Notes: generated from the sequence alone by a model not told the origin. 64,000 bases of DNA from CAVSWT01 sp963731745 (GCA_963731745.1 CAVSWT010000006.1:1-64000), one strand, 5' to 3'; counted from the stretch's first letter, positions 1 through 10,600 are shown. Made by a program: numbers and translations.

Positions 1-95
1 TAGAACTTGTTCGTTATATAATATAAATGGATATCCTATATATAATAATCAGTACTAAATAGCATAACATAAAATAAAAAAGGAAGAATAATAAA

Positions 96-710
96 ATGAA
101 AAAGTTAATAAACATCTCATTAATGATACTTGCATTATTTGTCTTAAGTATCACAACAAACTTTGCACAAGTAGCACATGAAAACAGTCTAAAAATTGAA
201 GCCGTTTCAAGTGGTCTTGCATCGGTTGGAACAAATTCTAAAAATACTACTGCAGGTCCATACTTTGGAGGTTCAATAGCTTATGGTGTCGGTGAGAATA
301 TTACAATTTTTGCTGAATCTGGTTATGGATATACTAATTTTGATTCAAATGATAAACTGAATTTAGTTCAGATACCAATATTAGTAGGGGCTACATACAA
401 TTTCGGTGAACTGCTTAATTCAGATTTAGTACAGCCTTATGCTGGTATTTCAGCAGGTGCGTCAAACTATTTATTGCAGAATGACTGGAATACTGTGAAA
501 ACAAACGGATATGAGCAAAAATCTACCAACTTTGCATTAGGTGGATTGTTAGGTGTAAACTTTCAGATTAATCCTGCCTTTGCAATAAATGTTCGCGGAG
601 AATATAATCACGGATTTAAGAAAGACGGTGATCCCGGATTAGACAGTCAGGAATTTAATTCCATAAGCTTCGGCAGCGGTATCTCTTATGCATTCTCTAT
701 CCCAAAATAA
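96..710 (+). CDS. Outer-membrane beta-barrel protein, 204 aa
   Basis: The product starts with a clear signal peptide (lysines, hydrophobic stretch, then a likely cut after NFA at about residue 24). The rest alternates short glycine- and aromatic-rich strands such as GGSIAYGVGENITIFAESGYGY and ends in an aromatic-rich strand (SFGSGISYAFSIPK), the pattern of a small 8-stranded OmpA/OmpW-like barrel. It should sit in the outer membrane; no substrate can be inferred. The start is supported by an AGGAAG ribosome-binding sequence about 10 bases upstream. It appears to be a single-gene unit because a strong hairpin follows the stop. Fold is fairly sure, exact family is not. Confidence 0.7.
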   Translation: MKKLINISLMILALFVLSITTNFAQVAHENSLKIEAVSSGLASVGTNSKNTTAGPYFGGSIAYGVGENITIFAESGYGYTNFDSNDKLNLVQIPILVGATYNFGELLNSDLVQPYAGISAGASNYLLQNDWNTVKTNGYEQKSTNFALGGLLGVNFQINPAFAINVRGEYNHGFKKDGDPGLDSQEFNSISFGSGISYAFSIPK

Positions 711-723
711 TGGTATGCAAAAA

Positions 724-752
724 TTCTGCAGGTTAAATCAAAACCTGCAGAA
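724..752 (+). terminator. Hairpin after the beta-barrel gene
   Basis: An 11-bp perfect inverted repeat (TTCTGCAGGTT / AACCTGCAGAA) with a 7-base loop begins 13 bases after the stop codon of the barrel gene. The bases after it are AT-rich (CATTATTATAAAA) but not a clean T-run, so it may end transcription or protect the 3' end. Confidence 0.55.
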
Positions 753-876
753 CATTATTATAAAAACATGAAATTTTATCTCATAAACAGATGTATAAAA
801 TTTATAGTATGACTAAATAGCAGACTTAACATTTTTTGAAAAAATTAATCTATAAAAAAATAATTAGGAGTATGGT

Positions 877-1092
877 ATGGAAATAGGTGTATTTGTAACA
901 AATATTACCTCTGATACTGCATTTGCAAAAATAAAATCTGCTATCAACAAATTCTTACCATGTTCAGAAATTTCTATTGATCTTGAAGATATTGACAGGG
1001 TCCTTAGGATTGAAGCAGAGAATATAGATTCAAAAAAAATAATTAATACAGTTAAAAGACATAATTTTGATTGTAAGATAATGACTTACTAG
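877..1092 (+). CDS. Small HMA-like (ferredoxin-fold) protein, 71 aa
   Basis: A 71-residue soluble protein with an alternating strand-helix-strand pattern that resembles a heavy-metal-associated (HMA) domain: VFVTNI, a helix, LPCSEISIDLED, RVLRIEAENI, then a second helix. The metal-binding CxxC of HMA chaperones is absent; only one cysteine falls near the middle (LPCSE) and one near the end. It may therefore be a protein-protein or regulatory module rather than a metal chaperone. An AGGAG ribosome-binding sequence lies just upstream of the ATG. It is 21 bases ahead of the AhpD-like gene and may be transcribed with it. Function unknown. Confidence 0.6.
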   Translation: MEIGVFVTNITSDTAFAKIKSAINKFLPCSEISIDLEDIDRVLRIEAENIDSKKIINTVKRHNFDCKIMTY

Positions 1093-1113
1093 GAAATAAT
1101 TAAACACAAAAAA

Positions 1114-1596
1114 ATGAGACAACGAGAAAAAATGGAACCAAGAATAAATCTTATTGAGAAAGGAAAAGATGCAATGAATGCAATGTTTGCATTGGAAAAA
1201 TATCTCTCAAAATCCTCTCTTGAACAATCGTTAATTAACCTAATCGATTATAGGTTATCACAAATTAATGGCTGTGCGTATTGCCTCGACATGCATTCAA
1301 AAGATCTGAGAGCAGAGGGGGAAACCGAACAGCGCATTTATGTGCTGGATGCCTGGAGGCAAGCAACGTTCTTTTCTGAACGTGAACGCACTGCGCTTTC
1401 CTGGGCTGAGGCTGATAATAAATGTAACGTACCAAACGAAGTATACGAAGATGTAAGAAATCATTTTTCTGAAGAAGAAGTAATAGAATTAACTATGGCA
1501 GTTAATGCAATTAATTGTTGGAATAGGATTAATATTTCTTTTAAGACTCCTGCCGGCACTTATCAAGTCGGACAATTTGCTGTACAGGCAGGTTAA
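1114..1596 (+). CDS. Carboxymuconolactone decarboxylase / AhpD-like protein
   Basis: This 160-residue protein matches the alkylhydroperoxidase AhpD-like branch of the carboxymuconolactone decarboxylase family. The hallmark CxxC pair (GCAYCLDMHSKD, residues 54 and 57) with the downstream histidine is intact, as are the family stretches around RERTALSWAE and EEEVIELTMAVNAINCWNR. In the family this redox-active pair reduces hydroperoxides or similar small molecules in the cytoplasm; the real substrate here is unknown. An in-frame ATG 18 bases downstream (1132, product starting MEPRIN) is an alternative start and fits the usual family start better. A rho-independent terminator follows. Confidence 0.85.
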   Translation: MRQREKMEPRINLIEKGKDAMNAMFALEKYLSKSSLEQSLINLIDYRLSQINGCAYCLDMHSKDLRAEGETEQRIYVLDAWRQATFFSERERTALSWAEADNKCNVPNEVYEDVRNHFSEEEVIELTMAVNAINCWNRINISFKTPAGTYQVGQFAVQAG

Positions 1597-1634
1597 ATTA
1601 AATCATATATTTATAAAAAAATAAATGTTAAGAT

Positions 1635-1664
1635 ACCCACTCTTTTAAGGAGTGGGTTTGTTTA
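1635..1664 (+). terminator. Rho-independent terminator
   Basis: An 8-bp perfect stem (ACCCACTC / GAGTGGGT) with a 7-base loop is followed directly by TTGTTTATT. It lies about 40 bases after the AhpD-like gene and before gap, so it separates the two transcription units. Confidence 0.75.
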
Positions 1665-1692
1665 TTAAGTATTATATGAAAGGAAATTTGAT

Positions 1693-2703
1693 ATGAATAA
1701 AGTAGCAATTAATGGTTTAGGCAGAATTGGAAGATCTGCATTTAAAATTCTTATCGATAATGAAGATGTTGAACTTGTAGCTATTAATGATCTTGTACCT
1801 CCAGAAAATTTAGCGTATTTATTAAAATATGATACTGTTTATGGGAGATATGAAAAAGAAGTAATCAATTCAAAAGATAGTTTAGTAGTGGATGGAAAAA
1901 TTATAAAAGTGTTAAGTGAAAAAGATCCGGAAAATCTTCCATGGAAAGAATTGGAAATTGATATAGTCTTAGAATGTACCGGCTTATTTACAAAAAAAGA
2001 AGACGCACTAAAGCATATAAAAGCCGGCGCAAGACATGTTATACTTTCTGCTGCTTCAAAAAGTGAAGATGTTCCTACCATAGTTCATGGTGTTAATGAA
2101 CCTAATCATGAAGAAAACATAGAGATAATTTCATGTGCAAGCTGCACAACAAATTGCATTACTCCCATTGTAGAAATACTCGGAAGAAGAATTGGAATAA
2201 AAAAAGCGATATTGACAACGGTACACGCTTACACAGCTTCTCAATCAATTGTTGACGGTCCAAACAAAAAATTCCGCAGAGGAAGAGCAGGTGCTGAAAG
2301 CTTTATTCCTACTACTACAGGTGCAGCAAAAGCAACTTTAAGAGTTCTACCACAATATAAAAATAAATTTGACGGAATAGCTGTTAGAGGCCCGGTTCCT
2401 GTTGGTTCTGTTGCCGACCTTGTGTTTGTTACTGAAAGAAATACATCTGTAGAAGAAATAAATAAAATTTTTGAAGAAGAAGCGAATACGGATAGATACC
2501 GGGAAGTAATAGCAGTAAACAAGGATGAAATAGTATCATCAGATATAATAATGGATCCGCATGCTTCAATTATTGATTTGACAATGACACATGTAGTTGA
2601 CGGCGATCTAGTGAAAATAATGAGCTGGTATGACAACGAATGGGGTTATGCAAATCAATTGGTTAGAGAATGTATAAGGATGGCAAAATCAATTGAACAT
2701 TAG
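1693..2703 (+). CDS. gap: Type I glyceraldehyde-3-phosphate dehydrogenase
   Basis: A 336-residue cytosolic dehydrogenase of normal family length. It interconverts glyceraldehyde-3-phosphate and 1,3-bisphosphoglycerate in glycolysis and gluconeogenesis. The N-terminal Rossmann motif NGLGRIGR is at residues 7-14, with an aspartate after the second strand (AINDL) that favours NAD. The catalytic cysteine lies in SCASCTTNC (Cys151) and the catalytic histidine in LTTVHAYT. The Pi-loop sequence GAAKA and the C-terminal SWYDNEWGYANQ are also intact. A purine-rich AAAGGAAA precedes the ATG. It stands alone between a terminator and the mobile-element block. Confidence 0.97.
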   Translation: MNKVAINGLGRIGRSAFKILIDNEDVELVAINDLVPPENLAYLLKYDTVYGRYEKEVINSKDSLVVDGKIIKVLSEKDPENLPWKELEIDIVLECTGLFTKKEDALKHIKAGARHVILSAASKSEDVPTIVHGVNEPNHEENIEIISCASCTTNCITPIVEILGRRIGIKKAILTTVHAYTASQSIVDGPNKKFRRGRAGAESFIPTTTGAAKATLRVLPQYKNKFDGIAVRGPVPVGSVADLVFVTERNTSVEEINKIFEEEANTDRYREVIAVNKDEIVSSDIIMDPHASIIDLTMTHVVDGDLVKIMSWYDNEWGYANQLVRECIRMAKSIEH

Positions 2704-2920
2704 AAAAACGCTTGGTACAATTTATTGGAGATTAATACAGTTGTATTTGTTTCTCGTTTGGCTGTAAGAGATTATCTAGCTGGCGTATAGAATTTAATCA
2801 GATCTGAATGTATTGCAATAATTGGTTTCAGTTTATGAGCACTTCGCACTGAAATTAAGACTTGAGATATTTCTCAATATTATTTGACAAATGCTGCATC
2901 TCCAACTTCCTCATACCCTA

Positions 2921-3743
2921 TTCCATCTTTTTCCATCTTTAATTTATAAAGTTGGAATGAATATCCTTCGATTTTAGCTAAATTTTGAATGAAAAGCCCA
3001 TATATTCCATAATTCCATGTTTTTTCGGTAATAAAACTTTTCCTAAAGATATAGTTTAGTATAGTATATACTATATAAAATAAATAATAATAATAATAAT
3101 ATATATATATATAAATAATATGGAATCATGGAATATACCCCCCAATTCCTTCGAATTTGGATTAAATTCGCATTGTAACTTTTTTGAAAAAGATGGAATA
3201 TCCAAAAACAAAACATGGAATCATGGAATGATGATATTGTTGTATACAGAAGACCAACATTCATAAAAACCCTGGTAAGTCTTTAATGTAGGTAATAAAG
3301 CTTGATGGAAACCGGGGAGGTATTGTTGTGTACGAGAATATTCAACTTTTACTGCCAATTCCGTTTTTTAGCCAAAATTACCAACTTAACGGTCTGCGTT
3401 AGGGGGTATTGTTGTGTACGGCTGTACCCGACCTACACAACCTACACTACCCTCTTAACCCAGTGAAAAATTTTTCACTGACAGTGAGAAATCAAAAACT
3501 GGTTTCCACTGTAAATAGTTAAATTTTCGTCTGGAAACTCAACAAAGTGAAAAAGTGAGAAAGTTTTGGCAATGACTTTTATATATTCTATATATACAAT
3601 ATATATATTATCTTATTTTCCATAAATTTCAATAAGAAATGTTTTTCACTTTCTCACTATTGTTTGATTTTGAGCTGTTTTCAAAGGAAATGCAGTGAAA
3701 AAGCAGTGAAAAGTTTTTCACTGCCATTTTTACTTTTTCACTG
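2921..3743. repeat. Repeat-rich, origin-like region beside a primase-helicase gene
   Basis: No convincing gene is visible between gap and the primase. The stretch is full of short repeats. TTCCATCTTT occurs twice in tandem at 2921-2940; ATGGAATCATGGAAT occurs at 3120-3134 and 3215-3229; GGTATTGTTGTGTACG occurs at 3319-3334 and 3405-3420 with a shorter variant at 3235. There is a TAA/TA microsatellite near 3080-3118. CAGTGAAAAA and its complement recur from 3461 to 3743, including a perfect 20-bp palindrome at 3461-3480. Iteron-like repeats beside a replication primase suggest a plasmid or integrated-element origin; that role is inference. Confidence 0.5.
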
Positions 3744-6055
3744 TTAAGTACTGTTTGCTGTTTGAGGACCTTTCATTGAATTCTAGGTTGTTAAAGGTTG
3801 AGTATGTTTTTAACCATTTGGTGAAGGTGTTCTTTTTTGTTGGGAACTTATTAAACAAATCATTTTCGTAACCCATATACTTTTTGAATTCTTGATACAA
3901 GTACTTCTTTGTCATATTCATAATTGAATTGAATATAGCTTTCAGAAAATTTAATAAACTCTGCTGAAGTTTCATCAATCAATTTTCTTTGATTTAGATT
4001 CAACTGTACACAACTAATTAGCCCCTCGTCAAGATAGAGCTGCAAGCACTCCAGCATGAAGTTATCGAAGCGGTTCCACTCATCTTCATCCCACTCGTCA
4101 AACAATAAATGCCCAAAATCATCATTGGGTTTATGTTGTTCATTGTAGTAATCAGAAAATTCAATTTCAAACATTCTGTCCCTATAACTCGCTCCCATTC
4201 CTTTAATTGTATAGTTAGTGCTGATCATTATCTTTGGAGACTCTTCAAATTTAATTGGAAACGGCTGCTTATTTTTGTATTCAACAATCATGTCGTCAGT
4301 AATGACTGAAAACAATCTTTCAAAATCGAAGTTTGCTTTCACATCATTGAAATCGAATACCTTAGTATCAAGGCTAACCAATTGAAATGTGAAGGATGTT
4401 TTGAACTCAAAATTTTTACCGTCAACTCTCATAATATTTTTTGCATGGGAGATTGCTTTACCAATTAAACTTTTTCCCGTTCTACCATTAGGGTCTTCTG
4501 AAATTTTTTCATCACAAAGGATAACTGCTTTTGCGTTTGATTTGTCTTTGTAATCATGAAGTAAGTAGCCAATTGCAGAACAAAGAGATAAAAATCTATC
4601 TTCATCACCCCGGACGACATTACGAAGGAACCGTTCATATTCCGGCATTTTATATTTAATTTTTATGGGAGAAATATTTCGCTGAAGTATGCTTGACTCC
4701 CAGATAGGAGATTCAAGCTCTTCAAATGTTTTGAAATAAACTTCTGAATTTTTCTTTAGTTCAATAAACCCATTTTTATAATAAGCGAATGCTTTATCCT
4801 TATAATCCCGCTTGAAATCTATTTTACTTGAAGATACACACTCAATTAAATTCTCGCCTAAGTATTTTCCCACATGATCAATCAATTTTTCATGTACTCT
4901 TTCATCGGAGCTTTTAGCAAAGGTCAACACATGATCTTTAATTTGCGGAAGAGAAAATTCAGAACAAATATTATTTTGCATTCTTGTAAAGATGTAATCT
5001 TTGTCTAAAAATAATTTAGTAAATCCGTCATCCTCAAGAAATTTTATATAATCATTTAACATTATTTCAACTTTAACTTCATTTTTTTCTTTGGTAATCT
5101 TCCAAAATTTTCCTTTTATAGCTGCATATTTCTTTATTAGGTCTGTGATTTGTTTTCTAACTAGGCTTTCTTCCTTTGGAGGGTTGTTTTGGTTGTTTAA
5201 TAACAATCCTATTCCCATGATATCTTCATTTGAAAGACCGGCTCGAATCAATTTCCCAATGGCAGTAGCTTGATCCTTAAAACGGTTTCCTTCGTTAGTC
5301 CCTTGCCATACGCTGTTACTGCCGATTTGCTTAAAGTTTATAACATTTTTTTTAGAATCACATTTTTCTTTTAATGATTCTAAAGCCTCAATCGGTTCAA
5401 GTTCTTCCGGGTCGATATAATCAATTTCCCTTTGTTCTTTGGCAAGTTCTTTAATCTCGTCATAGCTTAAAGAAAATAATTCATCATTGGTTAAAGGAAT
5501 TGCATACAAGCCGGATTTTGAATTTATTGAATTGACATCACGAAAAAGCCCGGTACATTTATAAACCGACTCATCAATTTGAACAATACCGGCTGTTAAT
5601 TCGGCAGCAATTTTTTTGTGTATGTCCGGTAATGATTCTGAGGGAATGAAATCACCAAATAAAATAGAAGGGATACGTATATGAAATCCTTTGCTTCCGC
5701 TAAAGTTTATTTTTAGGTATCTTAAATCAATATCATATATTGATTCCCAATGACGAAGAAGCTTTTGGACTTTAGGTAAAGACAAATCTATTTCATCAAT
5801 GTCGATTTTAAGTTCATCGGTATAGACTGGGGCAATATAGTCTGCTACAGTATTATTGCCTTTTTCATTATAGTGGGTACGGTAGTATTCAATTATGCCT
5901 TCCAAGTGTGTAAAATAGGAAGGATAGATTTGTTGGGTTTTTGGTAATTGTGGTTTATCTGTTGATATGTTTATAAAATGATGTCTGTGGCTAGTTTCTC
6001 CATACGCAAATTCTTTAATTACGTATTTATTTAATTCAACTTGACTCCCTTCCAT
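3730..6055 (-). pseudogene. Frameshifted primase / superfamily 3 helicase of a mobile element
   Basis: The main frame (3860-6055, 731 codons) encodes a replication protein. Its N-terminal part looks like an archaeo-eukaryotic-type primase: a DxD-type acidic motif (KIDIDEID, about residues 83-90) and SGSKGFHIRI (about 119-128), the conserved second motif with its histidine. The C-terminal half is an SF3 helicase, with a Walker A loop PNGRTGKSL near residue 522, a Walker B-like VFDFNDV near 568, and a sensor MISTNY near 611. The main frame ends early after EYDKEVL. A second frame continues as LYQEFKKYMGYENDLF to 3730 and looks like the usual C-terminal winged-helix tail. A one-base shift near 3895-3905 joins them, so the gene is broken or contains a sequencing indel. 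It overlaps the DUF5659 gene by 20 bases. Confidence 0.75.
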
Positions 6056-6311
6056 TTAATTTATCCTCAGAATAAGTATTTAGTTTTGAAGTATGAATGA
6101 TTGACTTCAAAGTACGTATAGCCTGGCCATACGTCATAGGTTCTACCCTTGCTTTAAGAGTATAATATTGGCTTACTAATTTATTTAGCTGTTCATCCCT
6201 ATTGAAGAAAAAGGTTGTAACTCCATCCTCTACTTTAGTTTGTTGCAAACTGCATCCAGATGAAACCAGAAATGAAGCTAAATAAAAATCTTTGTTAGAA
6301 TAATTTTGCAT
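6036..6311 (-). CDS. DUF5659 family protein of a mobile element, 91 aa
   Basis: The product has the DUF5659 pattern: NKDFYLASFLVSSGCSL near the start, a short strand pair with TTFFF, and a helical end with VSQYYTLKARVEPMTYGQAIRTLKS. The family is small, of unknown function, and commonly sits beside primase-helicase genes in integrated elements. The gene lies directly upstream of the primase on the same strand, and the two overlap by 20 bases, so they are probably translated together. A role as primase accessory or regulator is inference. Confidence 0.7.
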   Translation of the reverse strand: MQNYSNKDFYLASFLVSSGCSLQQTKVEDGVTTFFFNRDEQLNKLVSQYYTLKARVEPMTYGQAIRTLKSIIHTSKLNTYSEDKLNGRESS

Positions 6312-6410
6312 TTGTATTCCTCAAAATTTTTAATTTGATGTTTTAGGTTAATTTGTTGTGCAGTATTTCGGTTGGCTTATAATTCAGTATACGCTATTTT
6401 CAGTTGCGAG

Positions 6411-6584
6411 TCAAGTGGTTTCTTCGGAAGGCAGATTACTGCTGTTTTCATATTTATTGTCGGCTTGAGAATTTCTGTATTTACTGAGTAATTCCTCTAA
6501 TGGCCGGTTTTGAGTCCTCATTTGGATGACCATTTTTTTGAATGCTCTTTGAGCTTTGGTTTTTTCCGGCAAATCTTCAAACAT
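6411..6584 (-). CDS. Small charged protein, 57 aa
   Basis: A 57-codon frame begins MFEDLPEKTKAQRAFKKM and ends NLPSEETT. A very strong ribosome-binding sequence (GGGAGGGG) lies about 7 bases upstream of the ATG, which is uncommon in this window and is the main support. The product is hydrophilic, probably helical, with no signal peptide or known motif. It lies upstream of the DUF5659 and primase genes on the same strand and may be the first gene of their unit. No function can be named. Confidence 0.5.
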   Translation of the reverse strand: MFEDLPEKTKAQRAFKKMVIQMRTQNRPLEELLSKYRNSQADNKYENSSNLPSEETT

Positions 6585-6947
6585 ATAATCCCCTCCCAGG
6601 TTATATAATTATATAAATTTTATAGTGGAAATTGTATGTGACAACTTGGTAGTTTTTAGTAGTTCAAAATTTATTATTGTCTATATTTTAATATATGCTA
6701 AATTACTTGGAAGTCAAGTGCCTATAATTATTGGAGAGTTTTTGGAGACGTATATAAAAAACCTTAAGAATTTAAGCTAAAATTAAAACATTTATAAAAT
6801 TGCATAGAATCCCTCCCTCTCCGCAAATATAGTTAAATAACAATAACTTACAGCACCCCCTTACATTATTCTTACACTTCTTGTTATTAATTTTTGCTCT
6901 ATTTTGGTTTTAGTATAAGTTTTTATCACTTACTTTATAACATATGC

Positions 6948-7049
6948 GTTGTATTTTTTGACATCGAATCCACCGGAATCTATGCAAGGCAAGACAAAAT
7001 AATTGATTTTTCCCTTCTAAAGCTGTACCCAAATAAAAAAAGAAATTAA
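6948..7049 (+). pseudogene. Remnant of a DnaQ-like 3'-5' exonuclease
   Basis: A short frame reads VVFFDIESTG followed by DKIIDFSLLKLYPN and then a stop. This is the Exo I motif region of the DEDD exonucleases (DNA polymerase III epsilon / RNase T type), where the family reads FFDxExTG and then the 'D.I..ISLLKV.P' strand. A little further on, another frame gives SSIPMPADDI, which resembles the next family block. The remaining three catalytic blocks are missing. It is a decayed fragment with no start of its own. Confidence 0.55.
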
Positions 7050-7392
7050 AAATTTCACAATCAATTCTAGTATCCCGATGCCTGCTGACGACATTTAGAA
7101 AGATACACGAATATAAGTTTGAATATTACCTCAGTACAAAAATTTTGTTCAGAAGATGATAAAGCTATAGTCGATTATGTTCCCAAACTTGCATATAATC
7201 AAATAGGAGAAAGAATTTTTAACTACGATATAACAAAGGAGTGCGCGTTATAGATAATCTTAAATTTGCATGTTGGATGTATTTATAAGATTTTGCCCTT
7301 GATATTAAAAGGCATTAAAAAAAAATCTTCAAATAATATAATTATCAAAATCCATAATGTATTTAAACTTCCACCGTAAAGATGATTTATAA
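7050..7392. other. Degenerate region without an intact gene
   Basis: Only broken coding scraps are visible. A + strand stretch at about 7155-7250 reads EDDKAIVDYVPKLAYNQIG and continues for a dozen residues before a stop, but it has no plausible start and I do not recognise its family. The rest is AT-rich with no hairpin or repeat that stands out. Confidence 0.35.
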
Positions 7393-7617
7393 TTATAAAT
7401 GCATTATGTATTTTTTTAATATTAAAGTTGAATTATCATCAGGGGTTCCGCAATAATTAATCAAATCATTCAGAATTACTTTATAAATTTCTTCTGCCGG
7501 CAAGGGCTTTGTAATTATTAATTGCTTCCCTAGACTCTCTTTGATATTATTTAAATGACCGATTTTTTGTTCCAAGAAACCGTCTGTGAACACTATTAGA
7601 ATATCCCCTTTAGACGT
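7393..7617 (-). pseudogene. C-terminal remnant of a PPM-type (SpoIIE/RsbU) phosphatase
   Basis: On the minus strand the frame reads KGDILIVFTDGFLEQK, the GD...TDG block of PPM/SpoIIE phosphatases, and ends with GTPDDNSTLILKKYI, the DD-containing metal-binding block near the C-terminus. These enzymes dephosphorylate anti-sigma-factor antagonists or similar partners. Everything N-terminal to the first block is missing and a TGA lies directly upstream, so it is a relic. A second, different relic of the same family is at 14156-14370. Confidence 0.6.
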
Positions 7618-7698
7618 TCAAAAGGGATTCACTTTTGTCACTTTAATTTCTTTATATTTACTAAACTAACTTATTAATAACATTTCCAAGAGCCATAA

Positions 7699-10600
7699 TT
7701 GAAAAAAGTAATAGTACTTTCGATCTTTATATTTGTTGGTTTATTGAATTCTCAGGTTAAACCTTTAGCCTTCGATAGTACAGCTCAATTAACAAATCAA
7801 AAAATGTTAGAGCAGAAGAATATAATAGTTGAGTTTAAAGATAAGCCGATGATAATGCGTGGAAATGGGACTTCATTTTCTAAAAATCATAGCTTCCAAC
7901 ATTATCAGGAGCAATTTTCCCGGTTCGAGTTTGATTTAAATAAAATAAATACCACTTTTAAGCAAGCATTAACTAGTCAGATTTTAATAAGGCATCAATT
8001 CTATCGTTCATTCTTCGGAGTGAGCATAAATGTTCCCGCATGGATGATAACATCAATACAACATCTTCCTTATGTAAAAACAATACATTTTGATAATGAA
8101 GTGCACGCATATTTAGAACCCGGAATTAAACTTATAGGTGCTGATAAAGTTTGGGAAACATTTGGCACTCAAGGAGAAGGAATACGCATCGGCATAATCG
8201 ATTCGGGAATTGACTATCTGCATCCTGCCCTGGGAGGTGGAATTGGACCTGGCTTTAAAGTCGCTGGTGGCTACGACTTTGTTAATAATGATACTGATCC
8301 TATGGATGATAACGGACATGGAACACATGTTGCCGGAATTGTATCTGCTGATTTGGATTCTATAAAAGGAGTTGCGCCGAAAGCAATTCTATATGCTTAT
8401 AAGGTTCTTAATAACAATGGAATCGGATTGGAAAGTGATATTATTAGCGCTATAGAATTTGTTGTGGACCCTAATCAGGATGGAGATACTTCCGACAAAA
8501 TGGATATTGTTAATTTAAGTCTTGGCTCTGATAATGGAAATCCTACAGATGCAAGCAGCATTGCAGTTAACAACGCTACTTTAGCAGGAGTAGTTTTTTG
8601 TGTTGCTGCAGGAAATAAAGGCGGATATACTCCGGTGCAAGGTAAAGAAAATAATTTTTTCTTCGATGGTTCTGGAACAATTGGAAGTCCCGGTTCCGCG
8701 GAACTTGCTATTACTGTAGGGGCGTCTGATATATCGGATGAACTTCCACGTTTTTCTTCAAAAGGACCTAATAGAGTTTCATTTTCGATAAAGCCGGATG
8801 TAGTTGCTCCGGGAGTTGAAGTTAACTCAACTTATTTATCAGGAGAATATAAGGTTCTTAGCGGAACATCAATGTCTACACCAATGGTATCTGGTGTAGC
8901 TGCTTTAGTAAAAAGCTTACACCCTGATTGGGAACCAGCTTTTATAAAATCAGCTATAGTTAACTCGGCAAAAGATATTGGATTGAGTGTTTTCCTTCAA
9001 GGCGGCGGCAGGATCGAAGCATTAAAATCTGTTAATGCAAAAACTCTTATTGTTCCGGCCACTCTAAGTTATGGCTTAGACGATCCTTCATTAACATCAT
9101 GGATTAAACCTGATACTTTATTAATTTATAATGAACATGACGAAGCGCAAGTTTATACTATAACTAAAAATAATATAATCCCTGGCATAACATTTAATTT
9201 TTCACAAACATCTTTTTCAATTCCGCCGAATGATCATGTCCCAATCATTATAACAATATCGGTAGATAATAACCATATAGTAAATGCCGAAGAAGATATC
9301 CTCCGCTATACTGGAAGTATATCTTTTAATGGAAGTATTGATACATCAAGGGTGCCATGGGGATTTGTAAGAACAAATTTGCTGGTCATTAAAACAAGTG
9401 AACCAAATGCTGTGTTTGTTGGTTACAGTAATGCATCTGCAATATTCAGTTATGATCCTAAAGTAAATTGGACAAGCCCTACGCGTGCAGAGATTTATGC
9501 TCCTTTAAAAGGCTCTTATAGTATCGTTACTTCATTTAGAAATCCTGCAGGTAAATCCAAAATTATTATTGATGATAGTGTACAGATTAATAACGATGCT
9601 GCCGAAATCTTTTTAGATGCTTCAAAGGCGATTTATCCATTAGTCTATCATGGGGTAGATCATCAGGGTAATTTATTAAGTTCATATCGTATGCCTCAAA
9701 ACTCAATTATTACTACTCTACCGGGTTTTGGAGATTTGATAAACACTTTCATTGGCGGGTCGGATACTTTGCTTCTATCTGCGATGCCGGATAAGTATTC
9801 TTTCAAACCTATTCAATTTCAGGTTGATCTAATGAATGAAAAGACATTTCACATTGTTCAGTTTGAAAAATTTAATGGGATGAATAAGGAAAGGATTTTT
9901 ACTAATTCCGCTTCGGATTTTATTCTGCAGCATTTTAAAATTAAAGTTCCTCCTGCAACTTTACGAGCGGCAAATATTATTCAGTTCTATTCTTATAAAA
10001 ACGGAGGTCTTCTATCTGGACTTGGATATGATATAGATACTGTGGATGTTACACAAAATGAGTTTTCATATACTGGATATTTTGGTAAGAGTTCAGTCCC
10101 TCAGGAGGATATTGCGACAAAATTTTATACAAGCTATTCTAATCTTCAGAATTTATCTCTTGATTATGATTCTCCTCTAATTATGCCTTATCAAGACAGT
10201 ATAATTGCTTCAGACAAAAATTTTGTTTCTCCTGCAATCCCCCGGTTTGAGAGCGGAGCGACAATGACATTTGGAGGCTCACCAGTTCATCTGTTTATTA
10301 TATGGTATAACAATGTTTTCGGAAATAATAGCTTACATTTCCGCACACTTTTTCGAGGAATGCTTAATGAAGTACGAAACATTGATGAACTATATGGCAA
10401 ATATACTTTGTTTGATAAGAATGGTGTCGTACTTTTTACTAAATCTTTAGCTGATCAAAGACAGCCCCTTGAACTAACACCGGATTGGTATAAAATGGTT
10501 GTTACTTCGGAAAACTATTGGTTAGGCAATTCAAAAAGCTCAATATCACTTTCGTCCGATTTTAATCCGGGTATTCCTCCCGCAATTCCTCCAAGTGTTA

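Noticed and set aside
2241..2636. 131-codon frame opposite gap
   Set aside because: It lies fully within the GAPDH coding sequence on the other strand and its product has no family character; it is a composition shadow.
3043..3264. 73-codon minus-strand frame in the repeat region
   Set aside because: It spans the AT microsatellite and the direct repeats, encodes runs of leucine, isoleucine and tyrosine from TAA/TA repeats, and has no ribosome-binding site.
3461..3743. Possible CRISPR array from the recurring CAGTGAAAAA motif
   Set aside because: Copies are about 10 bases long, occur in both orientations and are irregularly spaced; no constant repeat-spacer unit and no cas gene are present.
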